Shown: piece after piece, positions 1 to 8,767 of the stretch | Layout of the letters: every line of letters starts with the position of its first letter | How positions within the stretch are numbered: position 1 is the stretch's first letter | From: Candidatus Protistibacter heckmannii | Lineage (GTDB): Bacteria; Pseudomonadota; Gammaproteobacteria; Burkholderiales; Burkholderiaceae | Length of the DNA stretch: 64,000 nucleotides | Assembly: GCA_025050535.1 (NCBI GenBank) | Contig: JALBVF010000001.1 | Span: forward strand, 434,001 to 498,000 | Direction: 5' to 3' | Translations under genes and position numbers: made by a program | Notes under the pieces: generated by a model | The model's database searches: none | Seen by the model: only the letters and a program-made list of their open reading frames with translations | What the model was told of the DNA's origin: nothing

Positions 1-1
1 C

Positions 2-367
2 CAGACCTGGCTCTACACGGCGCAGAACAAAGCGGTGAAGGCTTGCGTGGCCTGGTACGGCCGCCTGGTGGGCAAGAACGACGCGCTCTCGCTGGTCAAC
101 CCGATCGACGTCGACGGCAAGCTCAACGCGCCGATGCTGAGCCTCTATGGCGGCCAGGACACGGGCATCCCGCTGGACACGGTGGAGAAGATGAAGGCCG
201 CGCTGGCCGCCGCCGGCAACCCGGCTTCCAAGGCTTCGCAGTTCGTCGTCTATCCGAACGCCCAGCACGCGTTCAACGCCGACTACCGGCCCAGCTACGA
301 GGAGGCTTCGGCCAAGGACGGCTGGACCAAGTGCCTGGCCTGGTTCAAGGACCACGGAGTCAAATAA
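2..367 (+). CDS. Dienelactone hydrolase family protein, C-terminal part
   Basis: This is the 3' end of an alpha/beta-hydrolase of the dienelactone hydrolase family; the start and the nucleophile Cys elbow lie outside the window. The visible part has the late acid and base of the triad: Asp in GGQDTGIP and His in NAQHAFNAD. Family members hydrolyse dienelactone or related cyclic esters in the cytoplasm, sometimes after a secretion signal; the real substrate cannot be told. The frame is open from base 2 to the TAA and shows no lesion. The ZIP transporter starts 3 bp downstream, so the two may be co-transcribed. Confidence 0.8.
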   Translation, partial: QTWLYTAQNKAVKACVAWYGRLVGKNDALSLVNPIDVDGKLNAPMLSLYGGQDTGIPLDTVEKMKAALAAAGNPASKASQFVVYPNAQHAFNADYRPSYEEASAKDGWTKCLAWFKDHGVK

Positions 368-370
368 GCC

Positions 371-1138
371 GTGCTGTGGTCCATCATCGCCGCGAACCTG
401 CTGGCCGGTCTGGTCAGCGTTTCCTGCGCGGCCCTGCTCTCCTTCGGTCTGCTGGCCAGCGTCGTGCGGCGCATGGTCAGCTATTCGGTGGGCCTTCTGC
501 TGGCGACTTCGCTGCTGCACGCCTTGCCGGAGGCCTTCGAATCCGGCGCGGACGCGCGTGCGCTGTTCGCCACGCTGCTCGCCGGGCTGCTGGGCTTTTT
601 CCTGCTGGAGAAGCTCACGCTGCTGCGCCATTCGCACCATCACGAGGGCGATGGACACGGCCACAGCCACGGGCATGACGCGGACGAGGCCGGCAAGAGT
701 GGCTGGATGATCCTGCTCGGCGACGGGCTACACAATTTCGTCGACGGCATCCTGGTCGCGGCCGCCTTCAGCACGGACCCGCAACTGGGCATCGTGACGG
801 CGGCGGCGATCGTGGCCCATGAGATTCCGCAGGAGATCGGCGATTTCATCGTGCTGCTCAACGCGGGCTTCTCCAAGATGCGGGCGCTGATCTACAACTT
901 CAGTTCGACCCTGGCGGCGGTGGCCGGTGGCGTGCTAGGCTATCTTCTGCTAGGCGGTTTGAGCGGCGTGATCCCCTATCTGCTGGTGCTGGCGTCGAGC
1001 AGCTTTATCTATATCGCCGTGAGCGACCTGATGCCGCAGATGCAGAAGCGCCCCGAGGCGCGCGAGACACTGATCCAGTCGCTGCTGGTGGCGGCGGGCA
1101 TCGGCACGGTGCTGCTGCTGACGCAGGCGGGGCACTGA
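371..1138 (+). CDS. ZIP family metal (zinc) transporter
   Basis: A 255-residue integral membrane protein of the ZIP family, which imports Zn2+ or other divalent metals. Hydrophobic segments start at once (residues 4-50). A His-rich cytoplasmic loop follows at about 87-102 (HSHHHEGDGHGHSHGHD). The metal-site motifs of TM4 and TM5 are present as HNFVDG (121-126) and HEIPQE (150-155). The GTG at 371 is used because it lies 3 bp after the previous stop and gives the full first helix. Length is typical and the frame is intact. Confidence 0.9.
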   Translation: MLWSIIAANLLAGLVSVSCAALLSFGLLASVVRRMVSYSVGLLLATSLLHALPEAFESGADARALFATLLAGLLGFFLLEKLTLLRHSHHHEGDGHGHSHGHDADEAGKSGWMILLGDGLHNFVDGILVAAAFSTDPQLGIVTAAAIVAHEIPQEIGDFIVLLNAGFSKMRALIYNFSSTLAAVAGGVLGYLLLGGLSGVIPYLLVLASSSFIYIAVSDLMPQMQKRPEARETLIQSLLVAAGIGTVLLLTQAGH

Positions 1139-1281
1139 GGCTGCGGACCGCGGCGGGCCGTGCGCAGGCTGCGTCGACAGGCGGAGCCCCGCCGATCTCC
1201 CGTGCGGATTCTTCGCGCCAGATGACAAAAAATCCGATTTCGCCGCTTTTCGCCATGCCGCGCCGCTGGCATATTGGCGCG

Positions 1282-1919
1282 ATGCTACCCAACACCCGAT
1301 TCCGATTTCTCGTCCTCGGCGCCGCGCTGCCGTTCGGGGTTTCCTTGATGCGGCCGGCGCGCGCGCTGAGCCTGGACGACCTGAGCGCGGGCGACGCTTC
1401 CACGGGCGTGAAGGCGGCGCTCGAGAAGGGCGCGGGCGCGGCGGTGTCGCGTCTGGGTGTGGATGGCGGCTTTCTCGGCAATCCGAAGGAGAAGATTCCG
1501 CTGCCCTCGGCCTGCGCCAGGCCGAGGGCAGCCTGCGCGTGATGGGCATGGGAGAGCAGGCCGACACGCTGGTGGACGCGATGAACCACGCGGCGGAGAA
1601 GGCGGTGTCCAACGCCCGGCCGCTGCTCCTGAACGCGGTGCGGCAGATGACGGTGGCCGACGCCAAGCAGATCCTCGCCGGCGGCGACACGCATGCGACG
1701 GACCAGTCCGGGCTGGCGAAGCAGTACAACCAGCTGGCCGGCAAGGCCGTGCAGACGGGGCTGCTCAAGAGCGAGGACGCGATGGTGGAGCAGTACGTGA
1801 CGCGCAAGGCGCTCGACGGGCTCTATAAGATGATCGGCGAGGAGGAGTGGGCGATCCACGCCAATCCGCTCGGCGCCGGCAGCCAGTTGCTGGGCAAGGT
1901 CTTCAGCGCGGTGAAATAG
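1282..1919 (+). pseudogene. DUF4197 domain protein, frameshifted
   Basis: An exported protein of the DUF4197 family (function unknown). It starts with a hydrophobic signal-like segment (FLVLGAALPFGVSL) ending in ARA and continues LSLDDLSAGDASTGVKAALE. Around 1508-1516 the frame is lost; the family sequence resumes one frame over as LRQAEGSLRVMGMGEQADTL and runs intact to the stop. A single missing base in the ccctcggcctgcgcc stretch explains it. The C-terminal half alone could begin at an internal ATG (1539) but would lack the signal. ATG 1255 is an alternative upstream start. Confidence 0.75.
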
Positions 1920-1935
1920 GCGGCCGGCCGAAAAA

Positions 1936-1950
1936 AGCCCCGCCGGGGCT
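1936..1950 (-). terminator. Rho-independent terminator of the MXKDX gene
   Basis: Inverted repeat AGCCCC-GCC-GGGGCT, with a run of six A on the + strand at its left edge (1931-1936). Read on the minus strand this is a 6-bp GC stem followed by T6, about 85 bp downstream of the small minus-strand gene. Confidence 0.65.
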
Positions 1951-2034
1951 CGCGCCGCGGGCGGGGTTGAGAATGAGCGGTCTCGCTGCGAGGGACCGCG
2001 TTACCGGTAAGACAAGTCTTGCGGACGGCGACGC

Positions 2035-2175
2035 TTACTTGGACATCTTGTCCATGGCGTCCTTATTCATGGAATCCTTCTTTTCCATCGCGTCTTTTTT
2101 CATGTCGTCGGTGTGAACGGCGGCCGAAGCCATGAGCATGGCGGCGGAAAAGAGGGCGGTGATCAGCTTGGTCAT
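2035..2175 (-). CDS. Small exported MXKDX pentapeptide-repeat protein
   Basis: A 46-residue protein. Residues 1-20 form a signal peptide (MTKLITALFSAAMLMASAAV). The rest is a run of degenerate M-x-K-D-x units (DDMKKDAMEKKDSMNKDAMDKMSK), very rich in Met, Lys and Asp. Such pentapeptide MXKDX-repeat proteins are common short secreted proteins in betaproteobacteria; their role is unknown. Purine-rich GGGGAA lies just upstream of the ATG, and a terminator follows at 1936-1950. The frame is intact. Confidence 0.75.
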   Translation of the reverse strand: MTKLITALFSAAMLMASAAVHTDDMKKDAMEKKDSMNKDAMDKMSK

Positions 2176-2235
2176 GGAGGTTCCCCGTAGAAATTGCGGC
2201 GTTGCCGCAGTTAAAAATCTGGACGACTCGCTGGC

Positions 2236-3013
2236 TCAGGAACCCCCGAACCAGTTGAACCCCTAATCTTCCCAATAGCCGCCGGGATGATCATTCGTCA
2301 CATAGACAGCCGTGATGTGCTTTGGGTTCTTGTAGCCGAGCTTGGTCGGCATGCGCAGCTTCATCGGGAAGCCGTATTGCGGCGGCAGCGGCGCGTCGGC
2401 GTAGCGTGAGCAGGGTCTGCGCATGCAGGGCCGTGGGCATGTCGATGCTGGTGTAGTAGTCGTCGGCGCACTGGAAGCCGACATAGCGCGCCGTGAGGTC
2501 GGTGCCGACGCGCTTGAGGAATTCGGAAAAGCGCACGCCGCTCCATTTTCCGATGGCGCTCCAGCCTTCCATGCAGATGTGCCGTGTGACCTGACTCTCC
2601 TGCGGCAGGGCGGCGAGTTGCTCCAGGGTCCAGGGCGTTTTTTCGGCGATCTTGCCGCCGAGCTGCAGCCGGTATGCGGCGCTGTCCACTTTGCGCACTT
2701 CGTCGACGCCGTAGTAGGCGTTGAAGGGGAAGTGCTTGGTGATCATGCTCTCCGGATAGGTCGGCGTGAACTTGTCCGGATCGAAGAGGAAGGCCTGCAC
2801 CTTGTCGTTCCAGTTCGAGACCTTGCCCAACATGGCTTCGGCGCTGTCCTCGTCGACCACGGCGCAGCCGGAGAGCATGGAGATTGCGCCGAGGCTGAGC
2901 AGGCGCTTGCCGAAGGCACGGCGCGTGGAGTCCTCGAGCTTGCGGTCGATCTGATTGAGCAGGTAGGCGGCGTCGACGCGCTGGATGCGCGCGGGTTTGT
3001 CTTGCTTGTTCAT
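2236..3013 (-). pseudogene. MsrP/YedY-like molybdopterin oxidoreductase, broken
   Basis: Sulfite-oxidase-family Mo-cofactor protein of the YedY/MsrP type. It begins with a Tat-like twin-Arg segment (STRRAFGKRLLSLG) leading to a lipobox-like LSGC. The Mo-ligand Cys region (RHICMEGWSAIGKWSGV) and YYTSIDMPTALH are present. Near 2402-2412 the frame shifts; the family C-terminus then resumes as APLPPQYGFPMKLRMPTKLG and TNDHPGGYWED. There TAG (2263-2265) replaces an expected Gln codon: the following bases still read GFNWFGGS and then a natural TGA at 2236. So one frameshift and one nonsense codon. Its ATG overlaps the cytochrome b stop (ATGA). Confidence 0.85.
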
Positions 3014-3660
3014 GCGTTGTCCTTCACGGCGCGGCGGCGCAGGCGCAGGGTCATACTGCCGAAGGTCTTCGGCACGAGCAGCACCATGAGCAGGTGGACG
3101 GCGGCGAAGCCGACGATCCAGGCCATGGTAGCGAAATGCATGATCCGCGCGTTGTCGAAATCGCCCATGAGCTCGCGCAGCAGGCTGAACTGCACGGGCT
3201 TCCAGATCGCCAGGCCGGAGAGGAAGACGAGCACGAGGGCGAGCATCACGGAGAGGTAGGAGGCCTTCTGCACGGCGTTGTAGCGTGAGAGGTCGGTGTG
3301 GGCGAGGCGCAGGCGCAGCGCGTCGCGCAGGTCGTGCAGCAGTTCGGCGGGGCGCAGCGGGAAGAAGGTGCAGCGCAGGCGGCCGGTGGCGAGGTTGTAG
3401 ACCAGGTAGAACAGGGCGTTGGCGACGAGCAGCCACATGGCGGCGAAATGCCAGAGCAGGGCGCCGCCGAGCCAGCCGCCGAAGGTGATGTCGCGCGGGA
3501 ACAGGAAGGGGAAGATCGGCGAGGCGTTGTAGATCTTCCAGCCGCTCATGACCATGACGAGCACGGCCAGGGCGTTGATCCAGTGGCTGATCCTGACGGC
3601 GGCGGGATGCACCGGCGCGTGATCCGGCACGGCTGGCGAGGCGGGCGAGGACATCGACAT
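3010..3660 (-). CDS. Cytochrome b561-type membrane subunit
   Basis: A 216-residue multi-helix membrane protein of the Ni/Fe-hydrogenase/cytochrome b561 domain type, expected to bind two b haems and pass quinol electrons to a periplasmic partner. Four or five hydrophobic helices carry His residues in the expected places (RISHWINALAVLVM, LLWHFAAMWLL, MHFATMAWIVGF, AAVHLLMVLLVP). It overlaps the downstream molybdoenzyme by 4 bases, so it is most simply that enzyme's membrane anchor. The order is cytochrome first, unlike classical msrP-msrQ. The frame is intact although the partner is dead. Confidence 0.8.
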   Translation of the reverse strand: MSMSSPASPAVPDHAPVHPAAVRISHWINALAVLVMVMSGWKIYNASPIFPFLFPRDITFGGWLGGALLWHFAAMWLLVANALFYLVYNLATGRLRCTFFPLRPAELLHDLRDALRLRLAHTDLSRYNAVQKASYLSVMLALVLVFLSGLAIWKPVQFSLLRELMGDFDNARIMHFATMAWIVGFAAVHLLMVLLVPKTFGSMTLRLRRRAVKDNA

Positions 3661-3783
3661 AAGGCCCTGCGAAAGGGTTGAACTGCTGCTTAGTCGGGAT
3701 GCTTCGCCAAACCTTACGCCTTGACTGAGAAATTTGTTGCTGCGGCGCGGGAGCCGGCGCTCCAGTGTCGGATCAGCGGCGGA

Positions 3784-5096
3784 TCAGTGGCGCGGCGCGG
3801 AGAGGCGGCGCACGGTGGCCCGGTAGAAGGGCTCGGGATGGTCGAGCTTGGAGCAGACGGAGGTGAGCAGGGCGGCGGCCATCAGGTAGAGGAAGGCGTC
3901 CTGGCTTTGTGTCATTTCCATGACGATGACGCAGGCGGTGATGGGCGCCTGGGTGGCGGCGGCGAGGAAGGCGGTCATGGAGAGCAGCACGAGGATCTGC
4001 ATGGGCGCATGGCCGGGGAATAGCAGGCCGATGTGCTGGCCGACGCCGGCGCCGATGGCCAGCGAGGGCGTGAAGATGCCGCCGGGGATGCCGGCGGCGT
4101 AGGAGAAGACGGTGGCGAGGAATTTTCCGGCGCCGAACCTGTCGTTGCCCAGGGGCTGGCCGTTGAGCAGGGCGTGGGCGCTTTGATAGCCGGTGCCGAG
4201 TGTGGCGCCCTGGCTGAACCAGGCGAGCGCGGCGATGAGGCAGGCCCATGAGGCCGGCGAAGACGAGGCCGCGCGTCTTGCTCGCGGTCTTGGGCTGCAT
4301 GCGCGGCAGCACCAGCAGGAGCAGATGGGCGAAGAGGCCGCCGAGCAGGCCGTTTACCACGCCGCAGGCGAGCACCCAGGGCCAGGGATCGGCGAAGGGC
4401 TGATGCTCGGCGACCGGGAAGAAGCGGTAGTTGCCAAGCACCACCAGCGAGATGAAGCCGGCGCAGAGAACAGAGGCGAGCAGGAACCAGCTGGCGCGCA
4501 CGCGGATGCCGTGGCTGAGTTCTTCCATGGCGAAGACGATGCCCGCGAGCGGCGTGTTGAACGCGGCGGCCAGGCCGCCTGCCGCGCCAGCGATGATGAT
4601 GGTGGAGGTGGGGATGCGTAGCTGGCGTCCCATGACGCGACCCATGGCCGCCGCCAAGAAGAGCATGGCCGACCTGCACCGAGAGACCTTCGCGGCCGAT
4701 GGAGGCGCCGAAGATCAGGCCCAGGCAGACCAGCACGACCTTGAGCAGGCCCTGGGCCATCGAGAGGAATCCGCTGGAGGGAATCTGCGCGCTGGGCATC
4801 TTCAGTGCGGCGAGCGTGTGCGGGATGCCGCTGCCGGCCGACTGCGGCGCCCAGCGCTGGGAGGCCCAGCGGATCGCCGGCAGGCCCTGGGGCAGCATGA
4901 TCCAGACGAGCCAGGGATGCGCGCCGAAAATGAGCTGGTTCAGATGCAGCGAAACGTCGGCCAGCTTGGCGAAGAGCATGGACACCGTGGCCACCTCGGC
5001 GGCGCCGGTGAGATAGAACAGGTAGTAGTCGCGCGAGCGCTTGTAAGTCTTGAGCGCCTGCCGGATCCAGGGAGTGGCGGAGGTGGGTGGGCGCAT
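3784..5096 (-). pseudogene. ClC-type chloride channel/antiporter, two frameshifts
   Basis: The coding sequence of a ClC protein is spread over three frames. The first has the N-terminal helices and the ClC motifs GSGIPH and GREGLSVQVG. At about 4665 the frame changes; LAAAMGRVMGRQLRIPTST through PWPWVLACGVVNGLLG follow. At about 4243 it changes again; LIAALAWFSQGATLGTGY, then the selectivity motif IPGGIFTPSLAIGAG, continue to the TGA at 3784. Every piece is recognisable, so decay is recent. Intact, it would be about 435 residues, normal for bacterial ClC proteins without CBS domains. Confidence 0.85.
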
Positions 5097-5134
5097 GTGG
5101 ACTTAGAGGGCGGTGTTGAGACGGCGGGCGGCGT

Positions 5135-5998
5135 CTATGAAGCACTGGCTTCGCGCTTAGGCTCCTTGCGCGTCTGGCCCTGGGTGGCGACCACGCCGCT
5201 GATGATGATCAGCGCCATGCCGGCCCAACTCAGGAGATTCAGACTGTTGTTCCACAGCAGCATGCCACAGCCGGTCGAGAAGACGATGCCGGCGTATTGA
5301 AGATTGGCGGTGAGCAGCGGATTGCCCAACCTGTAGGCATGGGTGAGCAGAATCTGTGCCAAGGTGGCGAAGAAGCCGATGCCGCCCAGAACGAGGAAGC
5401 CGCTCCAGGTGAGGGGATGCACGTCGGAGAAGAGCCTCTATACGGCGCCGAAGACGGTGGTGGTGACGGAGGAGTAGAAGATGACGCGGGTCTCGGATTC
5501 ACCGAGCTTGCCGAGTTCGCGCACGGTGAGATAGGCGAAGGCGGAGATCAGGCCGGAGGCCAGACCCAGCGCGCCGCCGAGCATTTCACGCCGGTCCATG
5601 TGCGGCTGCAGCAGGCAGACCATGCCGGCGAAGGAGACGACGATGGCCACGACCAGAGCCGGGCTGGCCTTGCGCCGTCCGGTGAGCGCCGCGCCGATTA
5701 TGACCAGGCAGGCGAGCCACACCGGAGAGGTGTTGTTCAGCGTCATCGCGGTGGCCAGCGGCAGCATGGTGATGGAGGCGAACCACAGCGCGAGTGAGGT
5801 GCTGCCGATGAGGCCGCGGCTGAGGTGCATGCCAAGATGCGCGGTGCACAGGGTTTCGCGGCCGGCACGCATGGTCAGGTACATCACGACCACGCCGATG
5901 AGGCCGCGGTAGAAGACGGTCTCCGCCGCGTTGTACGATACGGAGGCGAGCTTGACGCACACCCCCATGGCCGAGAAGCACAAGGCCGCGGCCAGCAT
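5135..5998 (-). pseudogene. EamA/DMT-family transporter with premature stop
   Basis: A ten-helix drug/metabolite exporter made of two EamA repeats (about 287 residues). The first repeat starts LAAALCFSAMGVCVKLASVS. A TAG at 5438-5440 interrupts it after TTTVFGAV; the same frame then continues RLFSDVHPLTWSGFLVLGGIG to the TGA. This is a single nonsense change. The gene lies 36 bp behind the Rieske oxygenase in the same direction, so it was probably its operon partner, perhaps exporting a substrate or product. The start is uncertain: the frame is open a little upstream of ATG 5998 (QSLWM). Confidence 0.8.
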
Positions 5999-6034
5999 CC
6001 ATAACGATTGTATTGCTCTTCCGGCGCGGCGCGC

Positions 6035-7150
6035 TCAGCGTTGGGCGGCGCCGGCCATGTCCATGGCGCGGCGGTACCACTCGTGGAAATGCTGCATGCC
6101 GTCTTCCATGGGACTCTGGTAGGGACCGACTTCGTTGACGCCGCGCGCCTTGAGGATGGCGCGGCCGGCGTCCATGCGTTCGCCGATCTCGTCGTCCTCG
6201 ATGCAGGTCTCCATGTAGGCGGCGCGCTCGGCTTGGACGAATTCGCGCTCGAAGAGCACGATTTCCTCGGGATAGTAGAACTCGACAACGTTGCGGGTCT
6301 TGGTCGCGGAGAGCGGATGCAGGGTGGAAACCACCAGCACGTTAGGATACCACTCGACCATGACGTTGGGATAGTAGGTGAGCCAGACGGCGCCGTACTT
6401 GGGTAGCATGCCGCGGTTGAAGTCGAGCACCTGCTTGTGCCACTTCTCGTAGGTCGGCGTGCCGGGGCGGCGCAGGCCGGCGTGCAGGCCCACGGTCTGC
6501 ACGCTGTACCAGTCGCCGAATTCCCAGCTCAGGTCATCGCAGGAGACGAAGCTGCCCAGGCCGGGGTGGAAGGGCTCGACGTGGTAGTCTTCGAGATAGA
6601 CCTCGATGAAGGTCTTCCAGTTGTAGTTGCAGTCGTGGACTTCGATGTGATCGAGCATGTAGTCGGAGAAGTCGAGGTCCTTGGCGACACCCAGGCGCGC
6701 GAGGTCGGCGCGCACGTCGCGCTTGCCTTCGAAGAGCAGGCCGTTCCAGTTCTGCAGCGGGGACTTGCCTAGGTTCAGGCAGGGATTGCCGGGGAAGTGC
6801 GGCGCGCCGATGAGCTCGCCCTTTAGGTCGTAGGTCCAGAGGTGCAGCGGGCAGACGATGTTCTGCGCATTGCCGCGGCCGTTGAGCATGAGGGCCTGGC
6901 GGTGGCGGCAGACGTTGGAGAGCAGTTCGATGCCGCCCTCATTGCGCACCAGGATTCGGCCTTCGCTTTCAGCAGAAAGCGCGTGGTAGTCGCCAATCTC
7001 GGGAACCATCAGCTGATGGCCCACATAGCCAGGACCCGCCTTGAAAAGGGTTTCCATCTCCCGCTGGAGCAGGACTTCGTCGGAATAGACGGAAACCGGC
7101 AATTGCAGATTGGATGGCGCCAAGTTCCTGGCCGCGCTCAGATTGGACAT
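6035..7150 (-). CDS. Rieske-type aromatic ring-hydroxylating oxygenase alpha subunit
   Basis: A 371-residue cytoplasmic oxygenase. The N-terminal Rieske [2Fe-2S] site is complete: Cys81, His83, Cys100, His103 (CRHR...CPLH). The catalytic domain has the mononuclear iron motif EVYLEDYHVEPFH with His190 and His195. No ferredoxin, reductase or beta subunit lies nearby, so it would need an unlinked electron donor. The start at MSNLSAARN was preferred over an upstream in-frame ATG (7174) because family proteins begin near here. It is intact while its transporter neighbour is dead. The substrate is unknown. Confidence 0.85.
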   Translation of the reverse strand: MSNLSAARNLAPSNLQLPVSVYSDEVLLQREMETLFKAGPGYVGHQLMVPEIGDYHALSAESEGRILVRNEGGIELLSNVCRHRQALMLNGRGNAQNIVCPLHLWTYDLKGELIGAPHFPGNPCLNLGKSPLQNWNGLLFEGKRDVRADLARLGVAKDLDFSDYMLDHIEVHDCNYNWKTFIEVYLEDYHVEPFHPGLGSFVSCDDLSWEFGDWYSVQTVGLHAGLRRPGTPTYEKWHKQVLDFNRGMLPKYGAVWLTYYPNVMVEWYPNVLVVSTLHPLSATKTRNVVEFYYPEEIVLFEREFVQAERAAYMETCIEDDEIGERMDAGRAILKARGVNEVGPYQSPMEDGMQHFHEWYRRAMDMAGAAQR

Positions 7151-7328
7151 TATCCCTACTCCACCCCCGCACAAAGTGCTTGAAATGCACGAAATAAAAA
7201 TTCACGCGCGGAAACAATTAACTACTTGAAAATTTTCTGAATCGGCGTATGGTCGAGACTGGGATTATAGCCGCAGCCCTGGAAAAGGGGGCCAAATCAA
7301 AGACTAAAACTTTGAAAAACAATAACTA

Positions 7329-8442
7329 TTGATCCGGCATTGAAGCAATGAACTCAAGCAGCATACCGAACCGGCGCATGTTCGAAGTAGCTCTTGACGC
7401 GCTCGGGCTGTCGCTAAACGCTGAGCAGATGCTGGCGCGTGGCCTTCACCAGTTGCAGCTTCGAGCGAGCTGGAGCGAGTTTGGTGCCGATCTGCTTCAG
7501 GTCGGCATTGGCCATTTCGTTGGGGCTCAGTTCGGGGCTGTAGCTGGGCAGGTAAAAGACTTCGATGTCGGCTTGGTGCTCGGCAAGCCATGCCTTGACC
7601 GGCTTGCAGTGATGCACGTGCCGGTTGTCGAGGATCAGGAACACTTTCGGCCGGCATCCTTGACCAGCCGGCGCAGGAAGTCGATCAGGATGTCGGCGCT
7701 CAACGCTCCGTCGAAGGCCTGCCAGCGCATCTGGCCCTTGTTGGTGACGGTGGAGATCACCGACAAGCCGTGGCGCTTGTTGTTCACGCGAATCACGGGC
7801 GTCTGGCCTTGCGGGGCGTAGCTGTGCCCGCGCACGTCGTCGCGGCGCACGCCGGTTTCGTCACCCCAGTGAATCTCGCCACCTTCGGCCTTGGCACGCT
7901 TCTCGATGGCCGGATACTCCTGATCGATCCACTGCTTGACAGCCTCCGGTCGCTGTTCGTAAGCGCGCTTGATCGGCTTTTTCGGCGTGAAACCCCAGCG
8001 CTCCAGATACAGGCCCATCGTGCGAACGGCCAGCTTGATGCCTTATCGGTTAAGGATCAACTCGGCCACTGCCTGGCGGCTCCACAGCGCATAGATCATC
8101 TTCAACTGGTCGGGCGTGCGGTCGCGGATCAGCCGCTGAACCTCGCGCTCCTGCTCCGCCGTCAGCGTTCTGCCCGTACCCTGTGGGCGCCCGGGGCGCT
8201 CTACGTCGAGGGCCTTCCACCCGCCCGCGCGATACGCCTTCACCGCCGCAATGAGCGTCGTGCGCGACATCTCGCATTGCGCCGCCGTGTCCTTCAGGCT
8301 CACGCCATCCAGCCGCATCTTCACCGCACGTCGGCGCCGTTCGTTCAGGGCAGCTACCGGCAGCGTTCTCGAGTCGATTTTGTCCCTGCAACAATAGACT
8401 CTATATCACTCAATAAGCTCAATGTTTAAGTGCTGGAATCAA
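7329..8442 (-). mobile_element. IS630-family element, copy 1 (mosaic, defective)
   Basis: About 1.1 kb, flanked by TA at 7327-7328 and 8443-8444, as expected for IS630/Tc1 transposition. The left end reads ttgatccggcattgaa. The right end, inverted, reads ttgattccagcactta. It shares both ends and most of the body with the copies at 16506 and 38108. Two internal patches match the neighbouring element at 8768-9890 instead. Confidence 0.85.
7354..8387 (-). pseudogene. IS630 transposase, copy 1, inactivated
   Basis: DDE transposase of the IS630 family with an N-terminal helix-turn-helix (MRLDGVSLKDTAAQCEMSRT) and catalytic blocks HWGDETG, ILDN and SYSPELSPNE. Lesions: the start codon is AGG where the other copies have ATG (8385-8387); TAA at 8043-8045 where copy 3 has a Tyr codon; a frameshift near 7645 in the ccgaaagtgttcctg junction; and TAG at 7414-7416. 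The TAA and TAG are shared with copy 2. The segments KPIKRAYEQRPEAVKQWIDQ and VHHCKPVKAWLAEHQADIEV are copied from the other IS type. Confidence 0.85.
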
Positions 8443-8767
8443 TAAGTCGGTGAGAGTTGCAAAAGATATCGGTTGAAGATCGAAGGGTAGATCGCGATGT
8501 CACCGGCGTTCATTCAATATTCGTTCATCTTGAGCGTTGACAATATCTCTTCTCGGCCCAGTTCTCACATATGTGCGCCCACGATAGCGCACAGGCGGTG
8601 CACCCGCCGGCATCGCTGAGATGACCGCCAACTCAATTCAATTTATGACTTGTTTTTCAACAGACATTGTGGGAATGGGTTGAATATTGCCGTCGCTACG
8701 AATACTAGCTAAAGAAAGCAATAATTCGTCTGTGACGACTAAATTTGCGTTATCCTCATTATCTTTA
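8443..8767. other. AT-rich spacer between two IS elements, no gene seen
   Basis: A 325-bp stretch clearly richer in A and T than the surrounding chromosome. It is bounded by the TA at the right end of one IS630 element and the left end of another. I see no open frame with family features, no RNA gene and no convincing promoter or hairpin. It may be a remnant of older inserted DNA. Confidence 0.5.
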
